A program made the position numbers and the translations under genes. From Streptomyces sp. RKAG293 (GTDB lineage Bacteria; Actinomycetota; Actinomycetes; Streptomycetales; Streptomycetaceae), in contig NZ_JAJOZB010000001.1 of assembly GCF_023701745.1 (NCBI RefSeq), positions 5,431,501 through 5,495,500 on the forward strand: DNA of 64,000 nucleotides. Direction: 5' to 3'. Within the stretch, counting starts at the first letter, position 1. Every line of letters starts with the position of its first letter. Below are positions 1 through 8,914 of this stretch, in pieces. The notes beneath the pieces were generated by a model. That model was not told the DNA's origin. It ran no database searches and saw nothing but the letters and a program-made list of their open reading frames with translations.

Positions 1-1511
1 TCGCCCGACGCGTCCGCGAGGCCCGGGTCTACAGCGAGATCGTCCCCAGCACCATGCCGGTGGACGAGATGCTCGCGAAGAACCCGAAGGCGATCATCCT
101 CTCCGGCGGTCCGTCGTCGGTCTACGCCGAGGGCGCCCCCTCGCTCGACAAGGCGATCTTCGAGGCCGGGGTCCCGGTCTTCGGCATGTGCTACGGCTTC
201 CAGCTGATGGCGGTGGCGCTCGGCGGCACCGTCGACGACAACGGTGCGCGTGAGTACGGCCGCACCGCGCTGTCCGTGAGCAAGCCCGGCTCGACGCTCT
301 TCGAGGGCACCCCCACCGAGCAGTCCGTGTGGATGTCGCACGGCGACGCGTGCTCGGCGGCGCCCGCCGGCTTCGCCGTCACCGCCTCCACCGACGTGGT
401 GCCGGTCGCCGCCTTCGAGGACGACGCGCGCAAGCTGTACGGCGTCCAGTACCACCCCGAGGTGCTGCACTCCACGCACGGCCAGCAGATCCTGGAGCAC
501 TTCCTGTACCGCGGCGCGGGCATCGCGCCGGACTGGACGACGACGAACGTCGTCGAGGAGCAGGTCGCGGCGATCCGCGCCCAGGTCGGCACCAAGCGCG
601 CGATCTGCGGGCTCTCGGGCGGTGTGGACTCCTCGGTGGCCGCGGCCATCGTGCAGAAGGCCATCGGCTCCCAGCTGACCTGCGTGTACGTCGACCACGG
701 GCTGCAGCGCAAGGGCGAGTCCGAGCAGGTCGAGAAGGACTTCGTCGCGGCCACCGGCGTGCAGCTGAAGGTCGTCGACGCGGAGGAGCGCTTCCTGACC
801 GCGCTCGCCGGCGTCACCGACCCGGAGACCAAGCGGAAGATCATCGGCCGCGAGTTCATCCGCGTCTTCGAGCAGGCCCAGGCCGAGCTCGTCGCCGAGG
901 CGGGCGCGGCCGGCGAGGACGTCGCCTTCCTGGTGCAGGGCACCCTGTACCCGGACGTCGTCGAGTCCGGCGGCGGCACCGGCACCGCCAACATCAAGTC
1001 GCACCACAACGTGGGCGGGCTCCCCGACGACATCGAGTTCGAGCTGATCGAGCCGCTGCGCCAGCTCTTCAAGGACGAAGTCCGGATGGTCGGCCAGGAG
1101 CTGGGCCTGCCGGAGGAGATCGTCCAGCGCCAGCCGTTCCCCGGCCCCGGCCTGGGCATCCGCATCGTCGGCGAGGTCACCAAGGAGCGCCTGGACCTGC
1201 TGCGCGAGGCGGACTTCATCGCCCGCGAGGAGCTCACCGCGGCCGGCCTCGACCGGGAGATCTGGCAGTGCCCGGTCGTCCTGCTCGCCGACGTCCGCTC
1301 GGTCGGCGTCCAGGGCGACGGCCGCACCTACGGTCACCCGATCGTGCTGCGCCCGGTCTCCTCGGAGGACGCCATGACCGCCGACTGGTCGCGGCTGCCG
1401 TACGACGTCCTCGCCAAGATCTCCACCCGCATCACGAACGAGGTCGCCGACGTCAACCGCGTCGTCCTCGACGTGACGAGCAAGCCGCCGGGCACCATCG
1501 AGTGGGAGTGA
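1..1511 (+). CDS. guaA: GMP synthase (glutamine-hydrolysing), 5' end cut by window
   Basis: Converts XMP, glutamine and ATP to GMP in the cytoplasm, the last step of guanine nucleotide synthesis. The first complete codon in frame is at base 3, and about 40 N-terminal residues lie outside the window. Visible parts in order: the class I glutaminase nucleophile elbow GMCYGFQ (catalytic Cys), the HPEV catalytic His-Glu pair, the ATP-pyrophosphatase P-loop SGGVDSS, and the canonical C-terminus KPPGTIEWE. All expected catalytic residues in the visible part are present. A strong hairpin follows the stop at once, so this gene probably ends its transcript here. Confidence 0.97.
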   Translation, partial: ARRVREARVYSEIVPSTMPVDEMLAKNPKAIILSGGPSSVYAEGAPSLDKAIFEAGVPVFGMCYGFQLMAVALGGTVDDNGAREYGRTALSVSKPGSTLFEGTPTEQSVWMSHGDACSAAPAGFAVTASTDVVPVAAFEDDARKLYGVQYHPEVLHSTHGQQILEHFLYRGAGIAPDWTTTNVVEEQVAAIRAQVGTKRAICGLSGGVDSSVAAAIVQKAIGSQLTCVYVDHGLQRKGESEQVEKDFVAATGVQLKVVDAEERFLTALAGVTDPETKRKIIGREFIRVFEQAQAELVAEAGAAGEDVAFLVQGTLYPDVVESGGGTGTANIKSHHNVGGLPDDIEFELIEPLRQLFKDEVRMVGQELGLPEEIVQRQPFPGPGLGIRIVGEVTKERLDLLREADFIAREELTAAGLDREIWQCPVVLLADVRSVGVQGDGRTYGHPIVLRPVSSEDAMTADWSRLPYDVLAKISTRITNEVADVNRVVLDVTSKPPGTIEWE

Positions 1512-1551
1512 CCTCCCGCTGAGCCCCGGGCCGTGTCGTCGCACGGTCGCC

Positions 1552-1586
1552 GCGCCGCCCCTCCTGCCTGCTGGGAGGGGCGGCGC
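1552..1586 (+). terminator. Intrinsic terminator-like hairpin after guaA
   Basis: A perfect 13-bp GC-rich stem (1552-1564 with 1574-1586) encloses a 9-base loop. It starts 40 bases after the guaA stop and ends 63 bases before the next start. No U-tract follows, which is usual for streptomycete terminators. Confidence 0.75.
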
Positions 1587-1649
1587 CGTCGTTCCCGGAC
1601 TCGCTCCGCACTCTGTTCTTCTCGCCTACCGCGCGGTAGCTTCCGCTGC

Positions 1650-2468
1650 ATGGCCGACTTCCTCCCGCAGCCCGCACAAGGGCGCACGCCGCCGCAGCCG
1701 ATACCCACCGAGCAGCTGCACTTCGCGCTGCCGCAGACGTTCACCACCACCGACGACGAGCGGCAGCACCGCAAGGAACGGCTGGTGGCCGCGCTGCGGC
1801 TGTTCGGGCGGTTCGGGTTCGAGGAGGGCGTGGCCGGGCACATCACGGCGCGCGACCCGGAGTTCACCGACCATTTCTGGGTCAATCCGTTCGGGATGAG
1901 CTTCAAGCTCGTCACCGTCAGCGATCTGATCCTGGTCAATCACGCGGGCCAGGTCGTCGAGGGCCGCTTCCACGTCAATCAGGCGGCCTTCGCGATCCAC
2001 GCGCAGGTGCACCAGGCGCGCCCCGACGTGATCGCCGCCGCGCACAGCCACTCGACGTACGGGCGGGCGCTGTCGTCGCTCGGGGAGCTGCTGGACCCGA
2101 TCACCCAGGACGTCTGCGCGTTCTACGAGGACCACGCGCTGTTCGACGACTACACGGGCGTCGTGGTCGACGAGGAGGAGGGCCGCCGGATCGCGGAGGC
2201 GCTCGGTCCGCACAAGGCCGTCATCCTGCGCAACCACGGGCTGCTGACGGTCGGCGACTCGGTCGACGCGGCGGCGTGGTGGTTCATCACGATGGAGCGG
2301 TCCTGCCAGGTGCAGCTGACCGCCCGGGCGGCCGGGAAGCCGGTGCTGATCGACCACGAGAGCGCCGTCCACACCCGTGGCCAGCTGGGCAACGATCTCG
2401 TCGCCTGGATCAACTATCAGCCGCTCTACCAGCAGATCTCGCGCAGCGAGCCCGATCTCTTCGGCTAG
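1650..2468 (+). CDS. Class II aldolase/adducin family protein
   Basis: 272-residue cytoplasmic protein of the fuculose-aldolase/adducin fold. The metal-binding His pair is visible in AAHSHSTYG, and a third His in RNHGLLTVG. The start is taken at 1650 because residues encoded upstream in the same frame overlap the guaA terminator and look non-coding (Arg/Ser/Cys-rich). Family members cleave sugar phosphates or act as decarboxylases. The substrate cannot be read from the sequence, and no sugar kinase or isomerase lies beside it. It is a single-gene unit between guaA and a DoxX gene. Confidence 0.85.
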   Translation: MADFLPQPAQGRTPPQPIPTEQLHFALPQTFTTTDDERQHRKERLVAALRLFGRFGFEEGVAGHITARDPEFTDHFWVNPFGMSFKLVTVSDLILVNHAGQVVEGRFHVNQAAFAIHAQVHQARPDVIAAAHSHSTYGRALSSLGELLDPITQDVCAFYEDHALFDDYTGVVVDEEEGRRIAEALGPHKAVILRNHGLLTVGDSVDAAAWWFITMERSCQVQLTARAAGKPVLIDHESAVHTRGQLGNDLVAWINYQPLYQQISRSEPDLFG

Positions 2469-2607
2469 GACCTGTCCGGCCGCGGCTCGATTCGCCGGGA
2501 ACTGAGTCGGATCCCAGCGGTGTACGTATCTCCCCATGAGAGAGCCGTACGTGAAGAATCGTTTCCATTCCTGGGGGGGACGCGTACGGCGGGAGAGGCG
2601 GGACATC

Positions 2608-3153
2608 ATGCTCCGAACCTGGCGGGAGGCCGCGTCGCGCTATGCGCTGATGCCGCTGCGGATCTTCCTCGGCGTGACCTTCATCTACGCGTCGCTCGAC
2701 AAGCTCACCGGCTCCGTGTTCTTCACCGATTCCGCGCCGGGATCGCTGGTCGGCACCCTGCACGGGGTGCGCGACAGCGCCGCGATCCCGGCGATGGTCG
2801 ATCTCGCGCTCAAGGCGCCGCACGCCTTCGGGTACGCCATCGCCTTCGGTGAGCTGGCCGTCGGCATCGGCATCCTGATCGGCCTGTTCGGCCGCCTCGC
2901 CGCGCTCGGCGGCGCCGCGATCTCGCTCAGCCTGTGGCTGACGGTCAGCTGGGCCACCGATCCCTACTACTACGGCAACGACCTGGTGTACCTGATGGCC
3001 TGGCTGCCGCTGGTCCTCGCCGGGACCCCGCTGCTGTCCGCCGACGGGCTCATCGCCTCACGCCGCCGGTCCGCCGTCACGCCGCTCCCGCCGCCGGACC
3101 AGGCGGCTGATCACCGACGTCACCGCGGCGAAAGCCAGACCGCCCGCCGCTAG
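2608..3153 (+). CDS. DoxX family membrane protein
   Basis: 181-residue integral membrane protein with about four hydrophobic segments and the DoxX-type N-terminus (PLRIFLGVTFIYASLDKL). Start 2608 is preferred over an in-frame ATG at 2536 because GGGAGAGG lies 9 bases upstream of 2608, while nothing resembling a Shine-Dalgarno precedes 2536. DoxX proteins are linked to redox and thiol stress in other actinomycetes; the role here is not shown. Its charged C-terminal tail overlaps the 3' end of the convergent gene at 3058. Confidence 0.8.
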   Translation: MLRTWREAASRYALMPLRIFLGVTFIYASLDKLTGSVFFTDSAPGSLVGTLHGVRDSAAIPAMVDLALKAPHAFGYAIAFGELAVGIGILIGLFGRLAALGGAAISLSLWLTVSWATDPYYYGNDLVYLMAWLPLVLAGTPLLSADGLIASRRRSAVTPLPPPDQAADHRRHRGESQTARR

Positions 3154-3276
3154 GGCCACCGTCAGCGGCCGGGACGGGTCCCAGCCGCCGGCGGCGTCCA
3201 GCAGGAACACCGTCGCGAGGCCCAGCAGTACCAGTCCCATCACGAGGGACGCGGGCTCGAATCCATGCCGTTTCAC
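3058..3276 (-). CDS. Small two-helix membrane protein coupled to the PspC gene
   Basis: 72-residue protein starting with GTG at 3276, inside a GTGA overlap with the stop of the upstream PspC gene, so translation is probably coupled. It has two hydrophobic segments (about residues 9-27 and 35-54) and ends in a basic stretch (RRRERRDGG). I do not recognise the family. Position and size suggest an accessory subunit of the PspC envelope-stress locus; that is inference from context only. Confidence 0.7.
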   Translation of the reverse strand: MKRHGFEPASLVMGLVLLGLATVFLLDAAGGWDPSRPLTVALAAGGLAFAAVTSVISRLVRRRERRDGGPAA

Positions 3277-4577
3277 CGGACCACCCTCAGCTGTCCCGCG
3301 CCCACCTCGACGTCGAGTTGGATCGTGCCGGTCGACGGGACGCCCGCGTCCGGTTCGAAGACCACCTGGCTGTGCTCGTCCGACTGGATGCGCACCCCGT
3401 GGTTGACCTTGCCCGGGAGCTGAATCTCGCCGAAGCCCATCGTGTAGTCGAGCCGTACGGTGGCGTTCCTCGGCAGCCGGACCTCGGCCCGGCCCGCACC
3501 GACCTCCAACTTGGTCGTGACGGTCTTCCCGCCGAGCGGCAGCGCGGTCAGGTCGAGCAGGCCGTGCCCGCTGCCCTGCTCGTAGTGGGTCTGGACCTCG
3601 GAGGCGGCCACCGGCCGCCAGTCCGTCGTCGCCCAGTCCGTGGTCATGCTCTTGGGGACGGCGGCGGCGCCCACCAGCAGCGCGATCGTCAGCACGGCCC
3701 AGAAGGCCGTACCGCCCCTCGCCCGGCCGGTCCAGGCGCTGAGGACGAAGGCCAGGCCGAAGACGGCCAGCGCGGACGCCAGCCCGATCTCCAGTGCCGT
3801 GCCGAGCGGGTGCCCGTGCCAGGACGCCGCCGTACCGACCGCGCCCGCCATCAGCGCCACGAAGAACGCCAGCACGCCCAGCCAGGACGACTCCCGCCGG
3901 GCCGCGGACTTCCTGGCCCGCCAGGCCTTGCGGTCCTGCTCCTCGTACGGGCCGTCGTCCGGCCCCCACAGGTAGCCCGTGGAGCTACTGACGCCGGCCG
4001 AGAAGTCCTTGGTCAGCGGATCGCGCCACCACGACGGGGTCACGGGGCTCGGCGGCGCCTGCGCGGCCGGCGGGGCGTCGGCGGCCGGTCCGGCCGCCAC
4101 CGCGCTCGCCTCGCCGTCGAGCTGGGCGCGGCGGCGCTGCTGCGACCAGTAGACGGCACCCACCACGGCGGCCAGCAGCAGGATCGAGAACCCCTGGTCG
4201 GTGCCGTTGCCGAGCATCGACGCGTACAGGCCGCAGCCGACCAGCGCGACGAGCACGGCGGTCAGCGCCGTCCCCTCGACCCGGCCGGACAGCATCCGGT
4301 GCGCCTCGCTCTGGTCCTCGCCCTCCTGCGGGATGACCAGCCAGGCCATGCCGTAGACGATCAGGCCGATACCGCCGGTGAGCGACAGCACGGCCAGCAC
4401 GATCCGGAAGATCACCGGATCGAGCTCGAAGTAGCGGCCCGCGCCGTCGCACACACCCGCGACCACCCGGCGGCGGCTGCGAACGATGCGGCGCCGGGCC
4501 GGGGGTTCCGGTGCGTCCGGAAGGTCCGGGGTGGCGTCGGCCTCGGCCTCGAAGGCCGGCCTGCTGTCCTGCGTCAT
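3273..4577 (-). CDS. PspC domain-containing membrane protein
   Basis: 434 residues. The basic RRRVVAGVCDGAGRYFELDP motif and following hydrophobic segment (about residues 37-92) are a PspC domain. It is followed by several more membrane segments, a proline/alanine-rich linker and a C-terminal beta-rich domain of the kind found in LiaF-like proteins. Start 4577 is preferred over the longer frame because upstream residues are Pro/Gly/Arg junk; GGAGG lies unusually close to this ATG. It diverges from a PspC-domain kinase, so the two probably sense the same envelope signal. Confidence 0.85.
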   Translation of the reverse strand: MTQDSRPAFEAEADATPDLPDAPEPPARRRIVRSRRRVVAGVCDGAGRYFELDPVIFRIVLAVLSLTGGIGLIVYGMAWLVIPQEGEDQSEAHRMLSGRVEGTALTAVLVALVGCGLYASMLGNGTDQGFSILLLAAVVGAVYWSQQRRRAQLDGEASAVAAGPAADAPPAAQAPPSPVTPSWWRDPLTKDFSAGVSSSTGYLWGPDDGPYEEQDRKAWRARKSAARRESSWLGVLAFFVALMAGAVGTAASWHGHPLGTALEIGLASALAVFGLAFVLSAWTGRARGGTAFWAVLTIALLVGAAAVPKSMTTDWATTDWRPVAASEVQTHYEQGSGHGLLDLTALPLGGKTVTTKLEVGAGRAEVRLPRNATVRLDYTMGFGEIQLPGKVNHGVRIQSDEHSQVVFEPDAGVPSTGTIQLDVEVGAGQLRVVR

Positions 4578-4684
4578 GCCTCCATGGTGGCGGCCCCGGC
4601 CGCTCTCCGGCACCAGGTGCAACCCTGGCCGATCCCTGAGCCGACCCCCAGGGGCCGGGTCGGTGGGGCCCCTGGGCACCCGGG

Positions 4685-4712
4685 CCCCTGGTCCCAGGGG
4701 GTCAGGGTGACC
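4685..4712. promoter_or_regulatory. Inverted repeats in the divergent PspC/kinase promoter region
   Basis: Two adjacent perfect inverted repeats sit in the 187-base gap between the divergent genes: CCCCTGG-TC-CCAGGGG (4685-4700) and GGTCA-GGG-TGACC (4700-4712). They are well placed to be operators shared by both directions, for instance for the LuxR-type regulator encoded at 6042. No binding consensus is known to me, so this is an inference from symmetry and position. Confidence 0.4.
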
Positions 4713-4764
4713 TCCGGGAGGAACCCTGATGCCCGGAGCGGCCCCGGCGTGTGACGATCGGGGT

Positions 4765-6045
4765 ATGCCAGCCACCACCCCTGCTCCTGCGACGGGCGCG
4801 TCCTACCTGAAGCCGCCCGACCCGGCGGACCCGCCGGCGCGCAAGCTCTACCGCAGCTCCGAGGGCCGGATGGTCGGCGGAGTGGCGCGCGGGCTCGCGG
4901 GGCACCTCGGGCTGCCGGTGTCGTGGGTGCGTGTGGTGTTCGTGGTGCTCGCGACGTTCAACGGCCTCGGCATCCTGCTCTACGCGCTCTTCTGGTTCTT
5001 CGTGCCGCTCGGCGTCGGCGGGGTGAGCGAGGCCAAGGAACCGCGCGACGCCAAGTCCTGGCTGGCCGGGCGGCGGCCCGACAAGGGCCAGATCCTTGCG
5101 CTCATCGCGCTGTTCATCGGCCTCGGCGTCCTCGTCAGCAACCTGAACCTGGGCGCGGCCAACGCGGCGATCTGGCCGCTGCTCGTCATCGGCCTCGGCG
5201 TCGCCCTCGTCTGGCGGCAGGCCGACAACGCCCGCCGCAGCCGCTGGGTCGAAATGAGCCAGGGCAAGCGGTTCTGGCCGATCGCCCGTGGTGCCGCCGG
5301 CGTGCTGCTGGTCGGGGCCGGGGTCACCGGCTTCCTCGTGGTGCGCAGTTCCGGCAGCCACCTCGGCGGCATCCTGCAGGCGGCGCTCGCCGTGCTGGTC
5401 GGGGTGGCACTGATCGCCGGACCGTACCTCGTACGCCTGACCCAGGACCTGTCCGCCGAGCGGCTGATGCGCATCCGGGCTCAGGAGCGTGCCGAAGTCG
5501 CCGCGCACGTCCACGACTCCGTACTGCACACCCTCACCCTCATCCAACGCAACGCCGAGGACCCGCGCGAGGTCGCCCGCCTCGCCCGTGCTCAGGAGCG
5601 TGAGCTGCGGGCCTGGCTCTACCGGCCGGAGGGAACGGGAAAGGAGGACGAGCCCACGAACTTCGCCGACGCCGTACGCAAGGCCGCCGCCGAGGTGGAG
5701 GACGCCCACGGGGTGCCCGTCGAGGTCGTCTGCGTCGGCGACTGCCCGCTGGACGACAATCTGGTCGCACAGATGGCAGCCGCACGCGAGGCAATGGTGA
5801 ACGCGGCCAAGTACGGTGGCGACGAAGCGGTTCAGGTGTACGCCGAGGTCGAGGAGCGCAAGGTCTTCGTGTCCGTGAGGGACCGGGGGCCCGGATTCGA
5901 CCTCGACCAGGTGCCGGACGACCGCATGGGCGTCCGGCAGTCGATCATCGGCCGGATGCAGCGGAACGGCGGCGAGGCGCGACTGCGCAGCGCACCGGGC
6001 GGGGGCACGGAAGTGGAACTCGAAATGGAGAGGGTGGCGTCATGA
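4765..6045 (+). CDS. PspC-domain sensor histidine kinase
   Basis: 426 residues. An N-terminal PspC domain (about residues 31-87) and several membrane segments are followed by a dimerisation helix with the phospho-acceptor motif HVHDSV (His250 likely) and a HATPase domain ending in the G-box region DRGPGFDLDQV and GGGTEVELEMERV. It should autophosphorylate in response to an envelope signal and pass phosphate to the regulator encoded 4 bases upstream of its own stop. Start 4765 is chosen because the PspC alignment begins soon after it; the longer frame adds only 12 residues. Confidence 0.9.
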   Translation: MPATTPAPATGASYLKPPDPADPPARKLYRSSEGRMVGGVARGLAGHLGLPVSWVRVVFVVLATFNGLGILLYALFWFFVPLGVGGVSEAKEPRDAKSWLAGRRPDKGQILALIALFIGLGVLVSNLNLGAANAAIWPLLVIGLGVALVWRQADNARRSRWVEMSQGKRFWPIARGAAGVLLVGAGVTGFLVVRSSGSHLGGILQAALAVLVGVALIAGPYLVRLTQDLSAERLMRIRAQERAEVAAHVHDSVLHTLTLIQRNAEDPREVARLARAQERELRAWLYRPEGTGKEDEPTNFADAVRKAAAEVEDAHGVPVEVVCVGDCPLDDNLVAQMAAAREAMVNAAKYGGDEAVQVYAEVEERKVFVSVRDRGPGFDLDQVPDDRMGVRQSIIGRMQRNGGEARLRSAPGGGTEVELEMERVAS

Positions 6046-6713
6046 CTGAGGACCGACGCGTAAGGGTCGTGCTCGTCGACGACCACCGGATGTTCAGGAC
6101 CGGTGTACAGGCCGAGATCGGCGAGACCGAACGGACGGGCGTCGAGGTCGTCGGCGAGGCCGCCGACGTGGACCAGGCCGTCACGGTCATCACCGCGACC
6201 CGCCCCGAGGTCGTCCTCCTGGACGTGCACCTCCCCGGCGGCGGCGGTGTCGAAGTGCTGCGGCGCTGCGCACCGCTCATGGGCGACGCGGAGCGGCCCG
6301 TCCGCTTCCTGGCGCTGTCGGTCTCCGACGCCGCCGACGACGTCATCGGCGTCATCCGCGGCGGCGCGCGCGGCTATGTCACCAAGACCATCACCGGCCC
6401 GGATCTGGTCTCCTCGATCTTCCGGGTCTCCGACGGCGACGCCGTCTTCTCCCCGCGGCTGGCCGGCTTCGTCCTCGACGCCTTCGCCTCGACGGACGCC
6501 CCGCCGGTCGACGAGGACCTGGACCGCCTCACCGTGCGCGAACGCGAGGTCCTGCGGCTCATCGCGCGCGGCTACGCCTACAAGGAGATCGCCAAGCAGC
6601 TCTTCATCTCGGTGAAGACCGTCGAATCGCATGTTTCGGCGGTGCTCAGGAAGTTGCAGCTCTCCAACCGGCACGAGCTGACGCGATGGGCGACGGCACG
6701 GCGCCTGGTCTGA
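6042..6713 (+). CDS. LuxR/NarL-family response regulator
   Basis: 223 residues. The receiver domain has the acidic pair DD near residue 13 and the phospho-acceptor Asp at about residue 61 (VVLLDVHLP). The C-terminal LuxR helix-turn-helix (LTVREREVLRLIARGYAYKE onward) covers about residues 160-210. It overlaps the kinase gene by ATGA, giving a co-translated two-component pair. Targets probably include the PspC genes at the divergent promoter; that is inferred from gene order. Confidence 0.93.
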   Translation: MTEDRRVRVVLVDDHRMFRTGVQAEIGETERTGVEVVGEAADVDQAVTVITATRPEVVLLDVHLPGGGGVEVLRRCAPLMGDAERPVRFLALSVSDAADDVIGVIRGGARGYVTKTITGPDLVSSIFRVSDGDAVFSPRLAGFVLDAFASTDAPPVDEDLDRLTVREREVLRLIARGYAYKEIAKQLFISVKTVESHVSAVLRKLQLSNRHELTRWATARRLV

Positions 6714-6773
6714 GGGCCGGCGGGTCCGAGGCCGTCGGGTTCAACGGCCTCGGCGCGGGCGCGGGCCTACGGC

Positions 6774-7277
6774 TCAGGCGGCCGGGGCCGGGGTCGGGTC
6801 CGTGAGGCTGTCGATGACCATGTCGGAGAGTCGGACCTGGTACCAGACGTCCTGGCTGGTGCCGTCGGCCCACCGCTCAGTAATGATGATCTTGGTGTGG
6901 GTGGCGGTGCTGGTGCTCTCCGTCGTCGACCAGGTCTTGGGGAGCTCCTGCTTGCGCAGGACCGGGTCCGTCTGGTGTTCGGAGGCCCAGGCGGTGAGTG
7001 CGTCGTCGAGTTCGGTGGTGAGGTACTCCTCGCGGACCTGGACCGGGGTCTTGCCGCCGTGCTCGATGCCCTGCACGGCGTCCTGGTAGTCCTGGAAGAA
7101 GCTGGCGACCTGCATTTCCGCGCGCGATGACATCCGCGCGGTCGCGGCGGACACCGCCTGCTGGCTGGGCGCCTGTGCCTGAGCCTGTGCGGGGAGGATG
7201 AACAGGCCGGCGCCGACTACGAGTGCGGCGGTGCAGGCGCCGATCACGGCGCTGCGCAGCTTCGTACGGTGGAACAT
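6774..7277 (-). CDS. Secreted protein of unknown function
   Basis: 167 residues with a clear Sec signal peptide: a basic start (MFHRTKLR), a hydrophobic core and cleavage near AQA at about residues 30-36. The mature part has no cysteines or catalytic motif I recognise. AGGGAG lies 7 bases before the ATG, which rules out the longer frame. The 270 bases upstream contain no gene and presumably hold its promoter. It is an ordinary Streptomyces-type secreted hypothetical. Confidence 0.75.
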   Translation of the reverse strand: MFHRTKLRSAVIGACTAALVVGAGLFILPAQAQAQAPSQQAVSAATARMSSRAEMQVASFFQDYQDAVQGIEHGGKTPVQVREEYLTTELDDALTAWASEHQTDPVLRKQELPKTWSTTESTSTATHTKIIITERWADGTSQDVWYQVRLSDMVIDSLTDPTPAPAA

Positions 7278-7547
7278 GCGGAAACTCCCTGGGAATGAGC
7301 TGAAGGGGACACGGCACTGAAGCAGCACGTCACAGCCCTCCGGTAGTGCCCATTCGGGTGCGACCGGGCCGCGGACCCGCGCAGACGGATGGACATCTCC
7401 GTGCGGCCCAAGGGAAGAACGGTTTCCGCGCACCCCAGGCTGAGTCACTGTCAGAACCACCCGCACGGCCGGTGGTACGAGCCCGGACACGCCGCGTCGG
7501 GCCTGGGTGCTCGGCCCCGAGGAGTCAGCCGGTCGATCGTCCCGGAC

Positions 7548-8621
7548 TCATGACGGCCGGCTCGCCCCCGAGAAGGGCATCTCGTTGATCGGGGCGATGC
7601 GGACCGGGGCGCCCGGGTGGGGGGCGTGGATCATCTGGCCGTTGCCGATGTAGAGGCCGACGTGGCTGATGCCGGAGTAGAAGAAGACCAGGTCACCGGG
7701 TTGGAGTTGGGACTCGGAAACGCGCTGGCCGGCGTTGATCTGGGTGTACGTGGTGCGGGGGAGCGAGACGCCCGCGGCTTTCCAGGCGGCTTGGGTGAGG
7801 CCTGAGCAGTCGTAGGAGGACGGTCCGGTGGCGCCCCAGACGTACGGGAGGCCGAGGGCGCTGTAGGCGAAGGCGACGGCCTGGGCGGCGCGGGCGGAGG
7901 GGGCCTGGATGCCGCCGGGGGCGATCGGGACGCGGTCGGTGGAGCGGTCGGCGTGCTGAGTGCCGGATGCCGTCCCGGTGTCGTCGCCGCCGTCGTCCGC
8001 AGTGGCCCGCTGGGCGGCCGTGAGGCGGTCCAGGAGGACCTGGGCGTCATGGAGCTTGGTCTCGATGGTGCGCTTGTGCTCCGCGAGCTTCGTCTGGGCT
8101 TCGCTGAGGGCGGCGAGTTTGGCGTCCGCCGCGTCGTGCGTCGTGCCGATCTCCCGCTGCTGTTCGCCGAGGGTGCGCAGGATGTCGGCCTCGCGGCCGC
8201 TCACCTGGTCGATGAGGGCGGCACGTTCGAGATACGTGTCGGGGGTGGAGTCCAGGGCGAGCTGCATGGCCGGGTCGATGCCCCCCAAGCGGTACTGCGC
8301 GGCGGCGATGGCGCCGATCTGGTCGCGGGTGACGTTGAGCCGGGCGGTCTTGCGGGCCATCTCGTCCTGGAGCCTGCCCAGGTCGGCGCGGGCGTCGTCG
8401 GCCGCCTCCTTGGCGCCGTTGTACTGCTCGGTGGCCTGCTCCGCCTGCTCGTACAGGGCGTCGACCTGGGTCTTGACCTCGCCGACGCTGAGCTGCGGGT
8501 CGGCGTGGCCGGTCTCGCCGAAGGCGGTGACCGACGCGGCTCCCGCCATGGCGAGGGTGGCCGCGGTTCGTGCGGTGGTTCCGGTGAGTGAGCGCTGCTT
8601 GGGCTTTCTGTGCGACGCCAC
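7548..8621 (-). CDS. NlpC/P60 peptidoglycan endopeptidase, paralogue 1 (no riboswitch)
   Basis: 357 residues, GTG start with AAGGAG 10 bases upstream. The order is signal peptide (MASHRKPKQ, cleavage near GHA), a long coiled coil (about residues 45-190), a linker, and the C-terminal NlpC/P60 domain with catalytic Cys in YDCSGLTQ and His in ISHVGLYIGNG. It should cleave peptide stems of peptidoglycan outside the cell, with the coiled coil as regulatory or inhibitory region. Unlike the paralogues starting at 14688 and 16213, its leader shows no c-di-AMP riboswitch sequence. Confidence 0.92.
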   Translation of the reverse strand: MASHRKPKQRSLTGTTARTAATLAMAGAASVTAFGETGHADPQLSVGEVKTQVDALYEQAEQATEQYNGAKEAADDARADLGRLQDEMARKTARLNVTRDQIGAIAAAQYRLGGIDPAMQLALDSTPDTYLERAALIDQVSGREADILRTLGEQQREIGTTHDAADAKLAALSEAQTKLAEHKRTIETKLHDAQVLLDRLTAAQRATADDGGDDTGTASGTQHADRSTDRVPIAPGGIQAPSARAAQAVAFAYSALGLPYVWGATGPSSYDCSGLTQAAWKAAGVSLPRTTYTQINAGQRVSESQLQPGDLVFFYSGISHVGLYIGNGQMIHAPHPGAPVRIAPINEMPFSGASRPS

Positions 8622-8914
8622 GCGGCCGTCACTCCTTTGTGCCTAGCGGGTGCCCGCCTGCTGGGACCTCGATCCGGCGGCGTCCGCACGGGGAAGCGGA
8701 ACACCGCCGGATCTTCGGCGGGGGTGGCCGTGCTGTCGGGGTCCGACGGCAGTGGGGTTCGGCCACCTGGAGGAGGACGCTAAACCTGGCGGGTGCGCAG
8801 GAGCACGGCGTAGAGCAGGTCTGGTCCCAATCGGCCGTTGGGTGATCGTCATTGATCAGTGTTCGACGGGTGAAATGGCCACTCGCCGAACGGCCTTGAC
8901 CGTTGGGGCAGTTG
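8622..8914. other. Intergenic region without a visible gene
   Basis: About 290 bases between the 3' end of the DUF58 operon and the NlpC/P60 gene at 7548. It must carry the promoter of the latter. I see no riboswitch signature, long hairpin or coding frame with supporting features. Confidence 0.5.

Noticed and set aside
8622-8914. c-di-AMP riboswitch upstream of NlpC/P60 paralogue 1
   Set aside because: None of the conserved blocks (GGGGTGAATC, CCGAACCC, CCCGGTAAGC) appears on the minus strand.
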